Source of the DNA: Anaerotignum propionicum DSM 1682
Lineage (GTDB): Bacteria; Bacillota; Clostridia; Lachnospirales; Anaerotignaceae
DNA: 64,000 bases
Reading direction: 5' to 3'
NCBI RefSeq assembly: GCF_001561955.1
Contig: NZ_CP014223.1
Coordinates: 992,001-1,056,000 of the forward strand
Shown one piece after another: positions 31,552 through 40,060 of this stretch. The notes below the pieces were generated by a model. The model was not told the DNA's origin and searched no databases. It was given only the letters and a program-made list of their open reading frames with translations. Made by a program: the position numbers and the translations under genes. Position 1 is the stretch's first letter, and each line of letters begins with the position of its first letter.

Positions 31552-31583
31552 TATATGACCTTTTTTATTGTTTTGGTCATATA
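31552..31583. promoter_or_regulatory. Candidate TetR operator
   Basis: TATATGACC and GGTCATATA, perfect 9-bp arms separated by 14 bases, just upstream of the minus-strand TetR start. The gap from here to about 31970 has no supported gene. Confidence 0.65.
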
Positions 31584-31972
31584 AATATTATCATACTACT
31601 TTTAACAAATCAACAGAAATAATTAGTTCGACTTATTTCCATAAGACAGCAGATGAATCACATGGTCTACTGAAACAAATAAAAAATACTCAAAAATTTA
31701 ATCACTGTCGATTTGTAAAGATTTTGCGCGTTAGTATTTTTTAAATTTTACTACAGCAAAACGTTCTTTAACTGCCAAATATGAATAACAAGTCTGTGCT
31801 GAACCGAAGTGCGAATCGCTCTGATGGGCATATTTTGCAACAGGCACTTTTTCGAGGAATTTTTAAACCGGTAGATAATGGGCATTATGAGAATCTAAGT
31901 TGTAGGACTACTCCACGCGGTAAGAGTCGGCCTGCATTTTTGTTACATACCAAGAATATTTCAGACATGCCT

Positions 31973-32143
31973 TGCATAAAGATGGTGAGCATATTTCAAA
32001 TTTCATTGTGTTGTTTTCTATTCTGCTGTTTTTATTTAGATAGTTGAATGCTTATCTTCACTATGGTAAAATTATGAAAATACTATCGTACAAAGTCTTT
32101 GCGAACGTAGTTGATGAAAATTAAACTTGTAGAGCGAATTTAT
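31973..32143 (+). repeat. Intergenic repeat B, copy 1 (upstream of GNAT gene)
   Basis: Shares ordered blocks with copies at 33255 and 36000: GCATAAAGATGGTGAGCA, then TTTAGATAGTTGAA, CTATGGTAAAAT, and GTAGTTGATGAAAATTA followed by ACTTGTAGAGCGAATTT. It ends about 18 bases before the acetyltransferase start, so it carries that gene's promoter and leader. CTATGGTAAAAT has a -10-like look. Confidence 0.7.
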
Positions 32144-32161
32144 ATAACAGGAGGATACCAT

Positions 32162-32632
32162 ATGAGTGAGTTACAATATAAAAATCTTGATATTTGTCAC
32201 GCAGAGGGTTTATTAAATATTTGGGCAAATGCTGATGTTATTAAGTACACAAATATGAAGCTTCCATGTACTTTGAAAGATGTTGAAAATAGAATCGAGA
32301 TATTTAAGCCTTTAGATGTTTTTGCAGTAATTCAAAAGGGAGAGCTTATCGGTATTATCGGTTGTCCGCCTATAAACAAAGAAAAACTGCAATATGGGTT
32401 ATTCTATCAGTTTTGCAAATCGGCATGGGGACAAGGAAACGCTACTATTGCTACAAAGTGGTTAATTGACTACATGAAGCAAAAATATAAAAATGCTACA
32501 TTATTTGCAGATGTAGTAGTTGATAATATAGCAAGTGAAAAAATCTTACAGAAGTTTGGTTTTGAAAAGTTTTCAGAAGAATTGATAGAACGTGATGGCA
32601 TAAAACTTAAAGTTCATAACTACAAATTATGA
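32162..32632 (+). CDS. GNAT-family N-acetyltransferase
   Basis: 156-aa acetyltransferase. The acetyl-CoA loop is visible as WGQGNATIATKWLIDYM near residue 95, followed by the typical DNIASEKILQKFGFEK near 130, as in RimJ/RimL-like enzymes. The substrate may be a ribosomal protein, amino acid or drug and cannot be told. ATG 32162 is preceded by CAGGAGGATACC; the earlier ATG at 32111 lies inside repeat B and is rejected. It is a single-gene unit between repeats B and A. Confidence 0.88.
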   Translation: MSELQYKNLDICHAEGLLNIWANADVIKYTNMKLPCTLKDVENRIEIFKPLDVFAVIQKGELIGIIGCPPINKEKLQYGLFYQFCKSAWGQGNATIATKWLIDYMKQKYKNATLFADVVVDNIASEKILQKFGFEKFSEELIERDGIKLKVHNYKL

Positions 32633-32698
32633 GCATATTCCTCTGTACACACTTTTTGATCCTACTCAATAAAATCGACTTATCTCGAAATGGAGCAA
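32631..32698 (+). repeat. Intergenic repeat A, copy 1 (downstream of GNAT gene)
   Basis: Begins GAGCATATTCCTCTGTACAC and contains TTTTGATCCTACTCAATAAA, then ATCGACTTATCTCGAAATGG. It starts at the acetyltransferase stop codon. Copies at 33116 and, weaker, at 34829. Confidence 0.75.
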
Positions 32699-32795
32699 TT
32701 CAAGGTGTTAGGTGGAATTACCTTAGCAATGATGCCAAAAAAGAGTTAAAAGAAGAATTTTATGATAATTTTAAACTATAATCGGAGGGTATACA

Positions 32796-33098
32796 ATGTT
32801 TGAATCAAGATGTGGCGTTTGCTGTAATAGCTGTGAACGCAAAGAGGAAGTCAAATGTAAGGGATGTATTAATATGCCTGCGCCTTTTTGGGGTGGTGAG
32901 TGCAAGGTCAAAAGTTGTTGCGAGAATAAGAGATTGAATCATTGTGGAGAATGCATGGATTTTCCTTGTGATATGCTTGCAAATATGGGCAAAGACCAAG
33001 GATTTGACCCCAATATCAAATTAGAACAGTGTAAAATTTGGGCAAACGAAGAAACGGCAAGCACCGTAGCTACTATGACTACGTTGGGAATCCTATAG
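32796..33098 (+). CDS. Cysteine-rich DUF3795-type zinc-binding protein
   Basis: 100-aa protein with fourteen cysteines, arranged as CGVCCNSC, CKGC, CKVKSCC and CGECMDFPC, matching the DUF3795 family of small predicted metal-binding proteins common in Clostridia. Function is not known. ATG 32796 follows TCGGAGGG, so it is probably translated. It is followed immediately by repeat A copy 2. Confidence 0.82.
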   Translation: MFESRCGVCCNSCERKEEVKCKGCINMPAPFWGGECKVKSCCENKRLNHCGECMDFPCDMLANMGKDQGFDPNIKLEQCKIWANEETASTVATMTTLGIL

Positions 33099-33115
33099 AC
33101 ATAATCACGTCAAAT

Positions 33116-33180
33116 GAGCATTTTTCTTTGTACACACATTTTGATCCTACTCAATAAATCGACTAATCTCGAAATGAGCG
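33116..33180 (+). repeat. Intergenic repeat A, copy 2 (downstream of DUF3795 gene)
   Basis: GAGCATTTTTCTTTGTACAC, then TTTTGATCCTACTCAATAAA and TCGACTAATCTCGAAATGAG: about 85% like copy 1 by eye. It leads straight into a GTTGCATC/GATGCAAT hairpin. Confidence 0.78.
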
Positions 33181-33212
33181 TTGCATCAAAAAAAAGATGC
33201 AATGGCTCTCAG
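33176..33212 (+). terminator. Hairpin at the end of repeat A copy 2
   Basis: GAGCGTTGCATC and GATGCAATGGCTC around an A8 loop, followed by weak T content. Similar stems end the units at 29887 and 34888. Confidence 0.55.
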
Positions 33213-33254
33213 TTCGTTATAGAAGTTTATACCTTTTGATACACACGATCTGTT

Positions 33255-33369
33255 TGCATAAGGACGGTGAAAGGATTTTAATTTCCTTTTTGTTACTCAT
33301 ATTTAGGCAGTGGAAGTAAAATCTTTGAGAGACGGTAGTTTATGAAAATTACGCTTGTAGAGCGAATTT
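33255..33369 (+). repeat. Intergenic repeat B, copy 2
   Basis: TGCATAAGGACGGTGA, TATTTAGGCAGTGGAAG, then GACGGTAGTTTATGAAAATT with ACGCTTGTAGAGCGAATTT. Compared with copies 1 and 3 it lacks about 50 internal bases, including the CTATrGTAAAAT block. No gene lies between here and 33527. Confidence 0.75.
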
Positions 33370-33527
33370 GCAAAAAAATATTTTTAATTTTGCGTAGCAT
33401 TAAAGGCATCCGCAACTCCTGCTGCAGTCAAATTACGGAGACATCGGCAAGTACCATATTCAAATGTGCAACTTATATCAGGTAATTGTCTGCGAGAATT
33501 GATATACTGGAGAAAGGAGTGAAGCTA

Positions 33528-33868
33528 ATGTCTATACAAACAATAGAAACAATGGCAAAGTGGGTAGAAAATAACATAACGGAAAATCCAAGCTTGCAGG
33601 ACATGTCATCATATGTTGGTTATTCACCGTATTACTGCTCTACAAAGTTTCGGGAGCACATGGGTATGACATATAAACAATTTCTTGCCCAATGTAAGTT
33701 AAAAGCAGCTGCTTATGATCTTTGCGTAACCGATGAAAAATAACCGATATTGCTTTTCGATATGGGTACTCGTCATCTGAAGCATTTGCTAGAGCTTTTT
33801 CTCAAGCATTTCAATGCTCGCCACGCCAATATCGGAAAGCTTCTGTTTTTTCTCTTGGCTCACCTTAG
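33528..33868 (+). pseudogene. AraC-type DNA-binding domain protein, frameshifted
   Basis: Start ATG 33528 follows AAAGGAGTG. The first HTH reads MAKWVENNITENPSLQDMSS and continues to LCVTDEK, then hits a stop at 33741. In the next frame the second HTH continues as ITDIAFRYGYSSSEAFARAF and ends about 33868. One extra A in the A5 run at 33735-33739 restores an AraC/XylS double-HTH protein of about 113 aa without a ligand domain. Either a pseudogene or a sequencing error. Confidence 0.78.
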
Positions 33869-33917
33869 TCCATAGGATATATTGCTTACTCTGAATTTGT
33901 AAATGCGAGGAGATAAA

Positions 33918-34793
33918 ATGTCTGACAAATTTGGAAGAAATGATCTCTGCTGGTGCGGCAGCGGTCGAAAGTATAAGAAATGTCATGGCCCTATTGAGGA
34001 GCGAATTGAAATTTATCGCTTAAAGGGATATGAAGTACCTCATCGAAGATTGCTTAAAACAAAACAACAGATCGAAGGTATTCGAGAATGCAGCAAACGA
34101 AACATCGCTTTATTGGATTTCATTGCAAATTTTGTGATTGGCGGAATCACCACAGAAGAACTTGATCGGCTCATCTTTGAAAAAACCAAGGAATTGGGAG
34201 GTGTTCCGGCAACACTTAATTATGACGGATACCCCAAGAGTATGTGTATCTCAATCAATGAGATTGTATGTCATGGTATACCCTCTGATCGTGTATTCCT
34301 GCGAAACGGTGATATTGTAAATATTGATGTGTCTACAATTTACAACGGGTTCTTTTCGGATTCTTCACGTATGTTTTGCGTGGGTGCTGTTTCCCCTGAG
34401 AAACGAAAGCTGGTTGATGTTGCAAAAGAGTGTATGGAACTGGGCATTGAGCAAGTAAAACCGTGGGGATTTCTTGGAGATGTTGGGCAAGCGGTTCATA
34501 ACCATGCAAGGGAAAATGGATATTCTGTTGTTCGAGAAATTGGAGGCCATGGTATTGGTCTACAATTTCATGAAGATCCTTGGGTCGGTTATGTGACAAA
34601 GCAAGGAACAGGGATGCTCTTAGTTCCGGGACTTGTTTTTACTGTAGAGCCTATGATAAATATGGGGAAATCAAATATAGTAACAGATAAATGTGATAAT
34701 TGGACTGTTCGCACCGCTGATGGGAAACCTTCTGCACAGTGGGAAAAAACAGTATTAGTAACTGAAACTGGTTATGAAGTGCTGACATATTAA
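33918..34793 (+). CDS. map: Type I methionine aminopeptidase with N-terminal SEC-C zinc motif
   Basis: 291-aa methionine aminopeptidase, removing the initiator Met from nascent proteins. Residues 1-25 carry a SEC-C metal motif (RNDLCWCGSGRKYKKCH), a known N-terminal extension in some Firmicutes. The catalytic domain keeps the metal ligands: IDVSTIYNGFFSDSSRMF (two Asp), HGIGLQFHEDP (His) and VEPM with a later Glu in WEKTVLV. ATG 33918 follows GCGAGGAGAT. Because it lies in an accessory region and not beside ribosomal genes, it is probably a second copy, possibly selected by a natural inhibitor of this enzyme (inference). Confidence 0.92.
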   Translation: MSDKFGRNDLCWCGSGRKYKKCHGPIEERIEIYRLKGYEVPHRRLLKTKQQIEGIRECSKRNIALLDFIANFVIGGITTEELDRLIFEKTKELGGVPATLNYDGYPKSMCISINEIVCHGIPSDRVFLRNGDIVNIDVSTIYNGFFSDSSRMFCVGAVSPEKRKLVDVAKECMELGIEQVKPWGFLGDVGQAVHNHARENGYSVVREIGGHGIGLQFHEDPWVGYVTKQGTGMLLVPGLVFTVEPMINMGKSNIVTDKCDNWTVRTADGKPSAQWEKTVLVTETGYEVLTY

Positions 34794-34828
34794 TGAACAG
34801 TTAGTGATAACAAGAATTTCTTATTTTG

Positions 34829-34914
34829 AGCATATCCCCCAAAAACACTTGGATAACTATCCAATAAAATCTGACAAATCTTAAAATAGAGCCGTTGCAT
34901 CATAATAAAATGAT
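34829..34914 (+). repeat. Intergenic repeat A, copy 3 (divergent) with hairpin
   Basis: GAGCATATCCCCCAAAAACAC, then GATAACTATCCAATAAAATC and a GAGCCGTTGCATCATAATAA stem closed by ATGATATGCTC. It has the same outline as copies 1 and 2 but lower identity, immediately after the aminopeptidase gene. Confidence 0.55.
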
Positions 34915-34973
34915 ATGCTCCCACTTAGAGAGACAGTGAAAGAAAATGCTGTCATCTAGGGGGAGCATCTTTT

Positions 34974-35144
34974 ATGCCATCAAAAGCTAAGCCAGAAGAA
35001 TTAGAGAAAGCAATATACAAGTATTTATGCGGAAAAGAAAGAGCAGTACAGTTGGTGGCAAAGTTAGGGATAGATTGGAACAACTTCTACCGTTGGGTGA
35101 AGCTGTATCTAGCAGAGGAGGCGGAAGGCCAATTTACTTGTTAG
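34974..35144 (+). pseudogene. Truncated IS3-type transposase OrfA fragment
   Basis: A 56-codon frame from ATG 34974 encodes a helix-turn-helix start (KPEELEKAIYKYLCGKERAV and NNFYRWVKLYLAEE) like OrfA of IS3-group elements, then stops abruptly. Just upstream an imperfect palindrome spans 34914-34968 (TGCTCCC...GGGGAGCA with an inner GACAG/CTGTC), probably the insertion-sequence end or a leader hairpin. No OrfB is present. Confidence 0.6.
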
Positions 35145-35228
35145 AAAATTTTTTTTATGATAAGATTAATTAGCGTTCTTTTGATCGAAATATTTAGGGT
35201 GAAAATAAAGCTGAGGGGTAATGATTAA

Positions 35229-35900
35229 ATGAAAACATCTAAGACTAAATCAATTTTACAAATTATTATTGTTTATGCAATCGTGCTAATTCTAGGATGG
35301 ATATCAAACAATTCGATGTTGAACCTCCATGATAACTGGATTATTTTTATTACATGTGTTCTTGATATTACTTTCATTATCTTTGTAACGTTGAAAGTGG
35401 ATAAGAAACCTCTTAGCAGTATTGGTTTGTTGCGCCTTTCGATTTGGGACATTCTGCATGGTCTGATATTGGGTGTTTTTCTCTATCTGCTTCAAGTTCT
35501 CCCCCCAGTACTGATTATGCACATGGATATTAATCAATATGGAAATCAATTTAATATTCTTTCTTTTTTATCAAGAATCGTTTTTCTCACAGTTACTATA
35601 GGTTTTTCGGAAGAAATTATATTTCGTGGTTTCTTGTTCACTAAATTGAATCAGTTAATGAAATCCAAAATACTTGTTATTCTTATGAGCTGTATCCTTT
35701 TTTATTGCGCACACTTACCAAGAACCTTATTAATTGATTTTACGCATATTTATAGTACGTTTGTTACAACAACTCTATTTTGTGGTTATTTATATTTGGC
35801 CAAGAAGAAATCGATCCTTCCGCTTCTATTGGCACACGGAGTGTTCGACACATTAATTGGCGGATACGGATTCGTGCTATGGAATTTTTTCTTTAGTTAG
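35229..35900 (+). CDS. CPBP-family intramembrane metalloprotease
   Basis: 223-aa protein with about six to seven membrane helices and the CPBP (CAAX protease/bacteriocin-immunity) motifs: EEIIFRGFLF near residue 138 (Glu-Glu-x3-Arg), a His in CAHLPR near 160 and HGVFD near 203. Members process membrane-bound peptides or confer bacteriocin self-immunity. No bacteriocin precursor was seen beside it. ATG 35229 follows GCTGAGGGGTAA. Confidence 0.85.
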   Translation: MKTSKTKSILQIIIVYAIVLILGWISNNSMLNLHDNWIIFITCVLDITFIIFVTLKVDKKPLSSIGLLRLSIWDILHGLILGVFLYLLQVLPPVLIMHMDINQYGNQFNILSFLSRIVFLTVTIGFSEEIIFRGFLFTKLNQLMKSKILVILMSCILFYCAHLPRTLLIDFTHIYSTFVTTTLFCGYLYLAKKKSILPLLLAHGVFDTLIGGYGFVLWNFFFS

Positions 35901-35928
35901 TCAGTTGCATCTCATCTTAAAAAGCAAG

Positions 35929-35968
35929 GCAGGGCAGGTGATTGATGAGACTTGCCCTGCTTTTTTTT
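35929..35968 (+). terminator. Terminator after the CPBP gene
   Basis: GCAGGGCAG pairs with TTGCCCTGC (one G-T pair), loop of 14 bases, followed by eight T. Confidence 0.92.
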
Positions 35969-35999
35969 CTACGTTCTGAATATGGTCCAGAGCATTTTT

Positions 36000-36161
36000 G
36001 TATAAGGACGGTGAGCAGATAATAATTTTATATTGTTCATCTCCTTTTTGTTATTCATATTTAGGCAGTTGAAGCAAATTCTTTGCTATAGTAAAATACT
36101 ACCATGCAATATCTTTGCGAAACGGTAGTTGATGAAAATTACGCTTGAAGAGCAAATTTAT
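36000..36161 (+). repeat. Intergenic repeat B, copy 3 (upstream of SRPBCC gene)
   Basis: GTATAAGGACGGTGAGCA, TATTTAGGCAGTTGAAG, CTATAGTAAAAT, then CGGTAGTTGATGAAAATTA and CGCTTGAAGAGCAAATTTA. ACTACC (36098) and GGTAGT (36124) can form a stem, partly kept in copy 1. It ends 46 bases before the next gene. Confidence 0.78.
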
Positions 36162-36207
36162 AAAATGAGAAGCACCAGATAAATTATAATTTTTAAGGCG
36201 GGATAGA

Positions 36208-36612
36208 ATGGCAATCGCAAATGTAAAAGTAACTTTAAATGAAGATATAAAAACAGTTTGGGAAATAGTAACTTCTCTTGATAATTATGCATGGAGAAGT
36301 GATTTGAGCAAAATTGAGGTTTTGGAAGCAGGAAAAAAATTTATAGAATATACAAAAGAAGGATTTGCTACAACTTTTACAATAACTATGTTTGAATCTA
36401 TGAAACGGTATGAGTTTGATATGGATAACAACAACATGTGTGGGCATTGGACGGGATTATTTTCAAAGATAGGTAATAAAACAGAGATATATTTTACGGA
36501 AAATATAACTCCAAAGAAGTGGATAATGAAACCTTTTGTAGGAATATATTTAAAGAAACAGCAGGCTGCTTATATTTCAGATTTAAGAAAAGCATTGGAC
36601 CAAAAACAATGA
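36208..36612 (+). CDS. SRPBCC/START-like ligand-binding protein
   Basis: 134-aa single-domain protein with the SRPBCC (polyketide cyclase/START) pattern: an N-terminal strand ANVKVTLNEDIKTVWEIVTS, W-S-D region WRSDLSKIEVL near residue 32, and a C-terminal helix of about 25 residues. Such proteins bind hydrophobic ligands; the role is unknown. ATG 36208 is preceded by AAGGCGGGAT. Single-gene unit with repeat B upstream. Confidence 0.8.
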   Translation: MAIANVKVTLNEDIKTVWEIVTSLDNYAWRSDLSKIEVLEAGKKFIEYTKEGFATTFTITMFESMKRYEFDMDNNNMCGHWTGLFSKIGNKTEIYFTENITPKKWIMKPFVGIYLKKQQAAYISDLRKALDQKQ

Positions 36613-37287
36613 CTTTTGATGAAATTATTTAGAATTGAAATCCATAAGTGCTGATTAAATATAAAGCAAATGTTGTTAAAATGGGAATCCAAAAAACTAT
36701 AGTATAGGCAGTTCCACTGGCGATATTCAGAAACTAGCTAAATGAATGTTTTATTATTAATATCATTTTTGCTGATAGGTTTGCTGGAAGCAAAGAGAAA
36801 CAGACTATCAGAAAATCCTTTAACGATATGAGTTTGCGGAAACACTCACAAAGAGTATAACAACGGAGTTGATAAAGGAAATCCGTGTTTTGATGGCAAC
36901 AGGTTCGAGATTGTCTGGAACTATGAAGATTACTACCTAGTGTCTGGAATTATGAACTGAAACGAAAGCCATCACGGTGAAAAAACAAATTTTTCACTGT
37001 GATGGCCTGTTTTAGTGGGATTTTTTCGAAACAACTTAACATCTTTTTGTTATATGTCTAGTGGCAGCTATAGCTGTAGACAGAATATATAGCGAATGCT
37101 ATAATATATTCTGTAGGAGTATATCCATTTATGAAAATATCCATTGTAATTTAACAAATGAGAGTCGATAAATGTAACGAAGAATTTTTTGCAGATGAAA
37201 AATCTAAAGATACTAGAAATTAAAACATGCAATGGAAAAAGAAAAATAAATTCCTAGAGTTGAATATAAATATATGAGGAAACTTTG
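36613..37287 (+). other. Gene-poor stretch with decayed fragments
   Basis: No intact gene. It holds a 29-codon frame from ATG 36741 (hydrophobic start MNVLLLISFLLIGLLEAKRN), a short tandem echo GTCTGGAAcTATGAA/GTCTGGAATTATGAA near 36912-36957, and a long hairpin at 36968-37006. This looks like mobile-element debris at the right end of the accessory region. Confidence 0.45.
36968..37006. terminator. Long hairpin, probable terminator or element end
   Basis: GCCATCACGGTGAAAAA pairs with TTTTTCACTGTGATGGC (one G-T pair), loop of 5 bases, followed by CTGTTTTAG. The 17-bp stem is long for a simple terminator. Confidence 0.65.
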
Positions 37288-39351
37288 ATGATGACAGGAA
37301 AAGATGATAGTATAGATGTAGTAAAGTCGCATATTGAAATTAGGGTAAAAAATAAAAAGATTTTACTGGTGGATGATAGTTTACTTACTTCTAGAATTGT
37401 ATCGGAGTTTCTGAATGATAATGGATATGATACGGAAACAGTTACTACAGGAGAAGAAGCGTTGCAAAAAGTATGCAACATTACTATAGATTTAATTCTC
37501 ATGGATATTGAATTAGCCGGGGAAATGGATGGTATAGAGGCTGCACGCAGAATACTAAAAATTATGGATATACCAGTTGTGTTTTTTACAGCAAATATAT
37601 CCAATGAAATTATTAATAAAATAAAAGAGCTTAATGCCTATGGATTTGTACTAAAGGGAACGGATAGAGAGGCATTGCTATCCACAGTGGAGATGGCTTT
37701 GAATCTTCATGAAGCTAATCTTCAAACTAGTATGTTTGGTCGAATTTTTGAGAACTTTGCTAATGAGATCTATATTTTTTGTCCGGAGTCCTTGAAATTT
37801 ACTGATGTAAACTGTGCTGCTAGTAAAAGTATTGGATATACAAGAAAAGAACTGAGTAAAATGACTTTTCTAGATATTAATCCGGAATTCAACATGGCCA
37901 GCCTTCAAATAATCCTAAATCAAGTGAGTAGCGGTGGACAGCAGCAAGTTTTCTTTAACAGTATACACCGACGTAAGGATGGTTCCAAGTATCCTGTTGA
38001 AATTAATTTACAGCTTCTTGATTATGGAAGAATTAAATTATTTCTGGCGTTGGCTGTTGACCTGACTGAGCGTAGTGCGATTAAAGAACAGCTTGATAAA
38101 AATGAATCAATATTAGATACTATTATCAATTCAGCACAGGATGCTATAGTTATGCTTGACAGCAAAGGTGACGTAACCTTATGGAATCGTGCAGCGGAAC
38201 AAATTTTTGGATATTCACGTGAAGAAATCCTCGGAAAGGATTTGCACAGGGTGATAGTTTCGGATGTAAGCATTTATAGGACTTATAAAAAAGCTTTCTC
38301 GCACTTTAAATTAGCTAGAGAAAATAACACAAAAGGAAAGACAATTGAGGTAATAGCTAAGCATAAGGACGGCGGAGAAATTAATATTGAGGTTTCAATG
38401 TCATTTCTTAAAATTAAGGATGATTTGCATGTTGTAGGAATTGTACATGACATTAGTAAACGTAAACGAGCATATGAGGAACTTGAAAATAGCCATAAAC
38501 AATATTTGGAATTAGCTGAGAATGCTCCTATCGGGATTTTAAAATGTGACGAACAAGGTAACATAATTTATGTGAATGAAAAAGCATTAGAAATACTTGG
38601 TTCTCCGGGTATTGAAGAAACTAAAAAAATTAATATTTTGAAATTTCCACCATTGATGAAATATGGCTTATCAAAAAAACTTGAAGAGTGTATGCGAAAC
38701 AATGAGTTGGGTGTCTATGAAATGAATTATGAATCTAAATGGGGCAAGAGAGTATGCATGCGGCTGCATATAAAACCATTGACAGAATGGAATAAAGTGA
38801 CAGGTGCTCAAGTAATTATTGATGATATTACTGAAAAGAAGTATTTAGAGGAGGAACTGCGCTGTTTATCTTTAATTGATTACCTAACAAATGTATATAA
38901 CAGACGATTTTTCATTCAAAAATTAGAGGAAGAAATAGAGCTTGTACAACGGAGAATCAGTAGTACGTTTTGTCTTGTAATGCTGGATGTGGATCATTTC
39001 AAGAGCATCAATGACCGTTTTGGACATAGCACCGGTGACCTCGTTCTTAAAAACTTAGCTAAAACAATTAAAAACAGGATTCGTAAGACAGACTGTTTGG
39101 CTCGCTGGGGGGGAGAAGAATTTGTAATATTATTACAAGGCACACCGGTAGATAAGGCTTTGATTTTAGTTGAAGAGTTGCAGGATAGTATAAATAAAAT
39201 GGGATCTACAGGTGTGGACATGGTTACAGCCAGCTTCGGGGTGGTCGAATACTGTTCTGGAGATACAGTCGATTCATTGATACAAAGTGCCGACAAATTG
39301 ATGTATGAAGCAAAGACAGCTGGCAGAAATTGCATACGTAGTAGGAGTTAA
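37288..39351 (+). CDS. Response regulator with PAS repeats and diguanylate cyclase (GGDEF) domain
   Basis: 687-aa signalling protein: receiver domain (about residues 20-140, phospho-acceptor Asp in LILMDIELAGEMDG), three PAS domains (about 150-265, 270-395, 405-520; the first two carry PAS/PAC-type signatures ending VDLTERS and HDISKRKRA), and a GGDEF domain (about 525-685). The active motif is RWGGEEF, and RKTD five residues upstream is the c-di-GMP inhibitory site, so it should make c-di-GMP and be product-inhibited. No membrane helix is visible. ATG 37288 follows TGAGGAAAC. It stands alone, so its kinase is elsewhere. Confidence 0.93.
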   Translation: MMTGKDDSIDVVKSHIEIRVKNKKILLVDDSLLTSRIVSEFLNDNGYDTETVTTGEEALQKVCNITIDLILMDIELAGEMDGIEAARRILKIMDIPVVFFTANISNEIINKIKELNAYGFVLKGTDREALLSTVEMALNLHEANLQTSMFGRIFENFANEIYIFCPESLKFTDVNCAASKSIGYTRKELSKMTFLDINPEFNMASLQIILNQVSSGGQQQVFFNSIHRRKDGSKYPVEINLQLLDYGRIKLFLALAVDLTERSAIKEQLDKNESILDTIINSAQDAIVMLDSKGDVTLWNRAAEQIFGYSREEILGKDLHRVIVSDVSIYRTYKKAFSHFKLARENNTKGKTIEVIAKHKDGGEINIEVSMSFLKIKDDLHVVGIVHDISKRKRAYEELENSHKQYLELAENAPIGILKCDEQGNIIYVNEKALEILGSPGIEETKKINILKFPPLMKYGLSKKLEECMRNNELGVYEMNYESKWGKRVCMRLHIKPLTEWNKVTGAQVIIDDITEKKYLEEELRCLSLIDYLTNVYNRRFFIQKLEEEIELVQRRISSTFCLVMLDVDHFKSINDRFGHSTGDLVLKNLAKTIKNRIRKTDCLARWGGEEFVILLQGTPVDKALILVEELQDSINKMGSTGVDMVTASFGVVEYCSGDTVDSLIQSADKLMYEAKTAGRNCIRSRS

Positions 39352-39709
39352 ATATTGAAGAAGATGTAATGTCAGGGAATTTCTTGAGTTTACAAGTTGG
39401 AAACATTTTAATGATTGTTTGGATATACCAATCATATACGCTATCGCTAAGTGGGGATGTTGGCATAGGGTGCTAAAATTTACCCATGGAAGTAGCGGGC
39501 ATGCTGAATGTATGTTATCCAAATCAATACGAATTAAAAATGGACGCATAAATCAGAAAAAGCAGCGTAAAATTATGAGCCTCCATCCAAAGAGATTTAG
39601 TTTAAAGTCTGGCAATTCATTGTCGTGCAGATAAATTGCTTCTATATGGAAACAAACATATTTCTTGCCCTATACGGATTGTATATGTAAGAACCAAATG
39701 GAAATACTC

Positions 39710-39747
39710 ACTTATGCTTTTCCGATTAAAAGTGAGTATTTTTTTGT
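39710..39747 (+). terminator. Intrinsic terminator
   Basis: ACTCACTT pairs with AAGTGAGT, followed by ATTTTTTT. Its gene is no longer recognisable; it may serve the GGDEF gene 360 bases upstream. Confidence 0.7.
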
Positions 39748-39812
39748 GGAAAAGAAAACCAGCGTTTGACGCTTGGTACTAAAAAGCCTACGGCGATGAG
39801 GCGAAAAAAGGA

Positions 39813-39872
39813 ACTCCCTTCGTTATAATAAAATTTGTAGTCAGCCACCTGCAAAGAATATAACGAAGGGAG
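39813..39872. repeat. 16-bp inverted repeat in front of the IS200 remnant
   Basis: AACTCCCTTCGTTATA and TATAACGAAGGGAGTT, perfect arms about 28 bases apart, followed by TTTAATATGG. It could be the terminal or regulatory hairpin of the decayed element downstream. Confidence 0.65.
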
Positions 39873-39906
39873 TTTTAATATGGTCTTAACAACATAAATA
39901 GTTTAT

Positions 39907-40060
39907 CTTACGACGTGGAATTGCAAATATCATATAGTATTTGCACTTAAATATAGGAGAAAAATATTTTATTATGAAAAAATCCAATCAACTAAACGAG
40001 GATGAATTAGGCGAACAATTATGTATTTCGGAAACCAGCCCTTTTAAGGGCTGCAAGTAA
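39907..40060 (+). pseudogene. IS200/IS605-type TnpA transposase remnant with internal deletion
   Basis: The N-terminal piece LTTWNCKYHIVFALKYRRKI is the hallmark opening of IS200-type Y1 transposases. It is followed after only a few codons, in another frame, by a C-terminal piece QLNEDELGEQLCISETSPFK, like the QLEEDQLADQL...PF tail of the same family. The central catalytic HUH and Tyr region is missing. A CAGCCCTTTTAAGGGCTG palindrome at 40034-40051 overlaps the end. Confidence 0.72.

Noticed and set aside
31781-32047. 88-aa plus-strand ORF
   Set aside because: No ribosome site, no family resemblance, and its 3' part runs through repeat B.
31973-36161. Classical integron array
   Set aside because: The cassette-like pattern is real, but no integrase gene and no clear attC core sites are visible, so calling it an integron is not justified.
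39419-39634. 71-aa plus-strand ORF
   Set aside because: No ribosome site and unlikely composition; lies in insertion-sequence debris.
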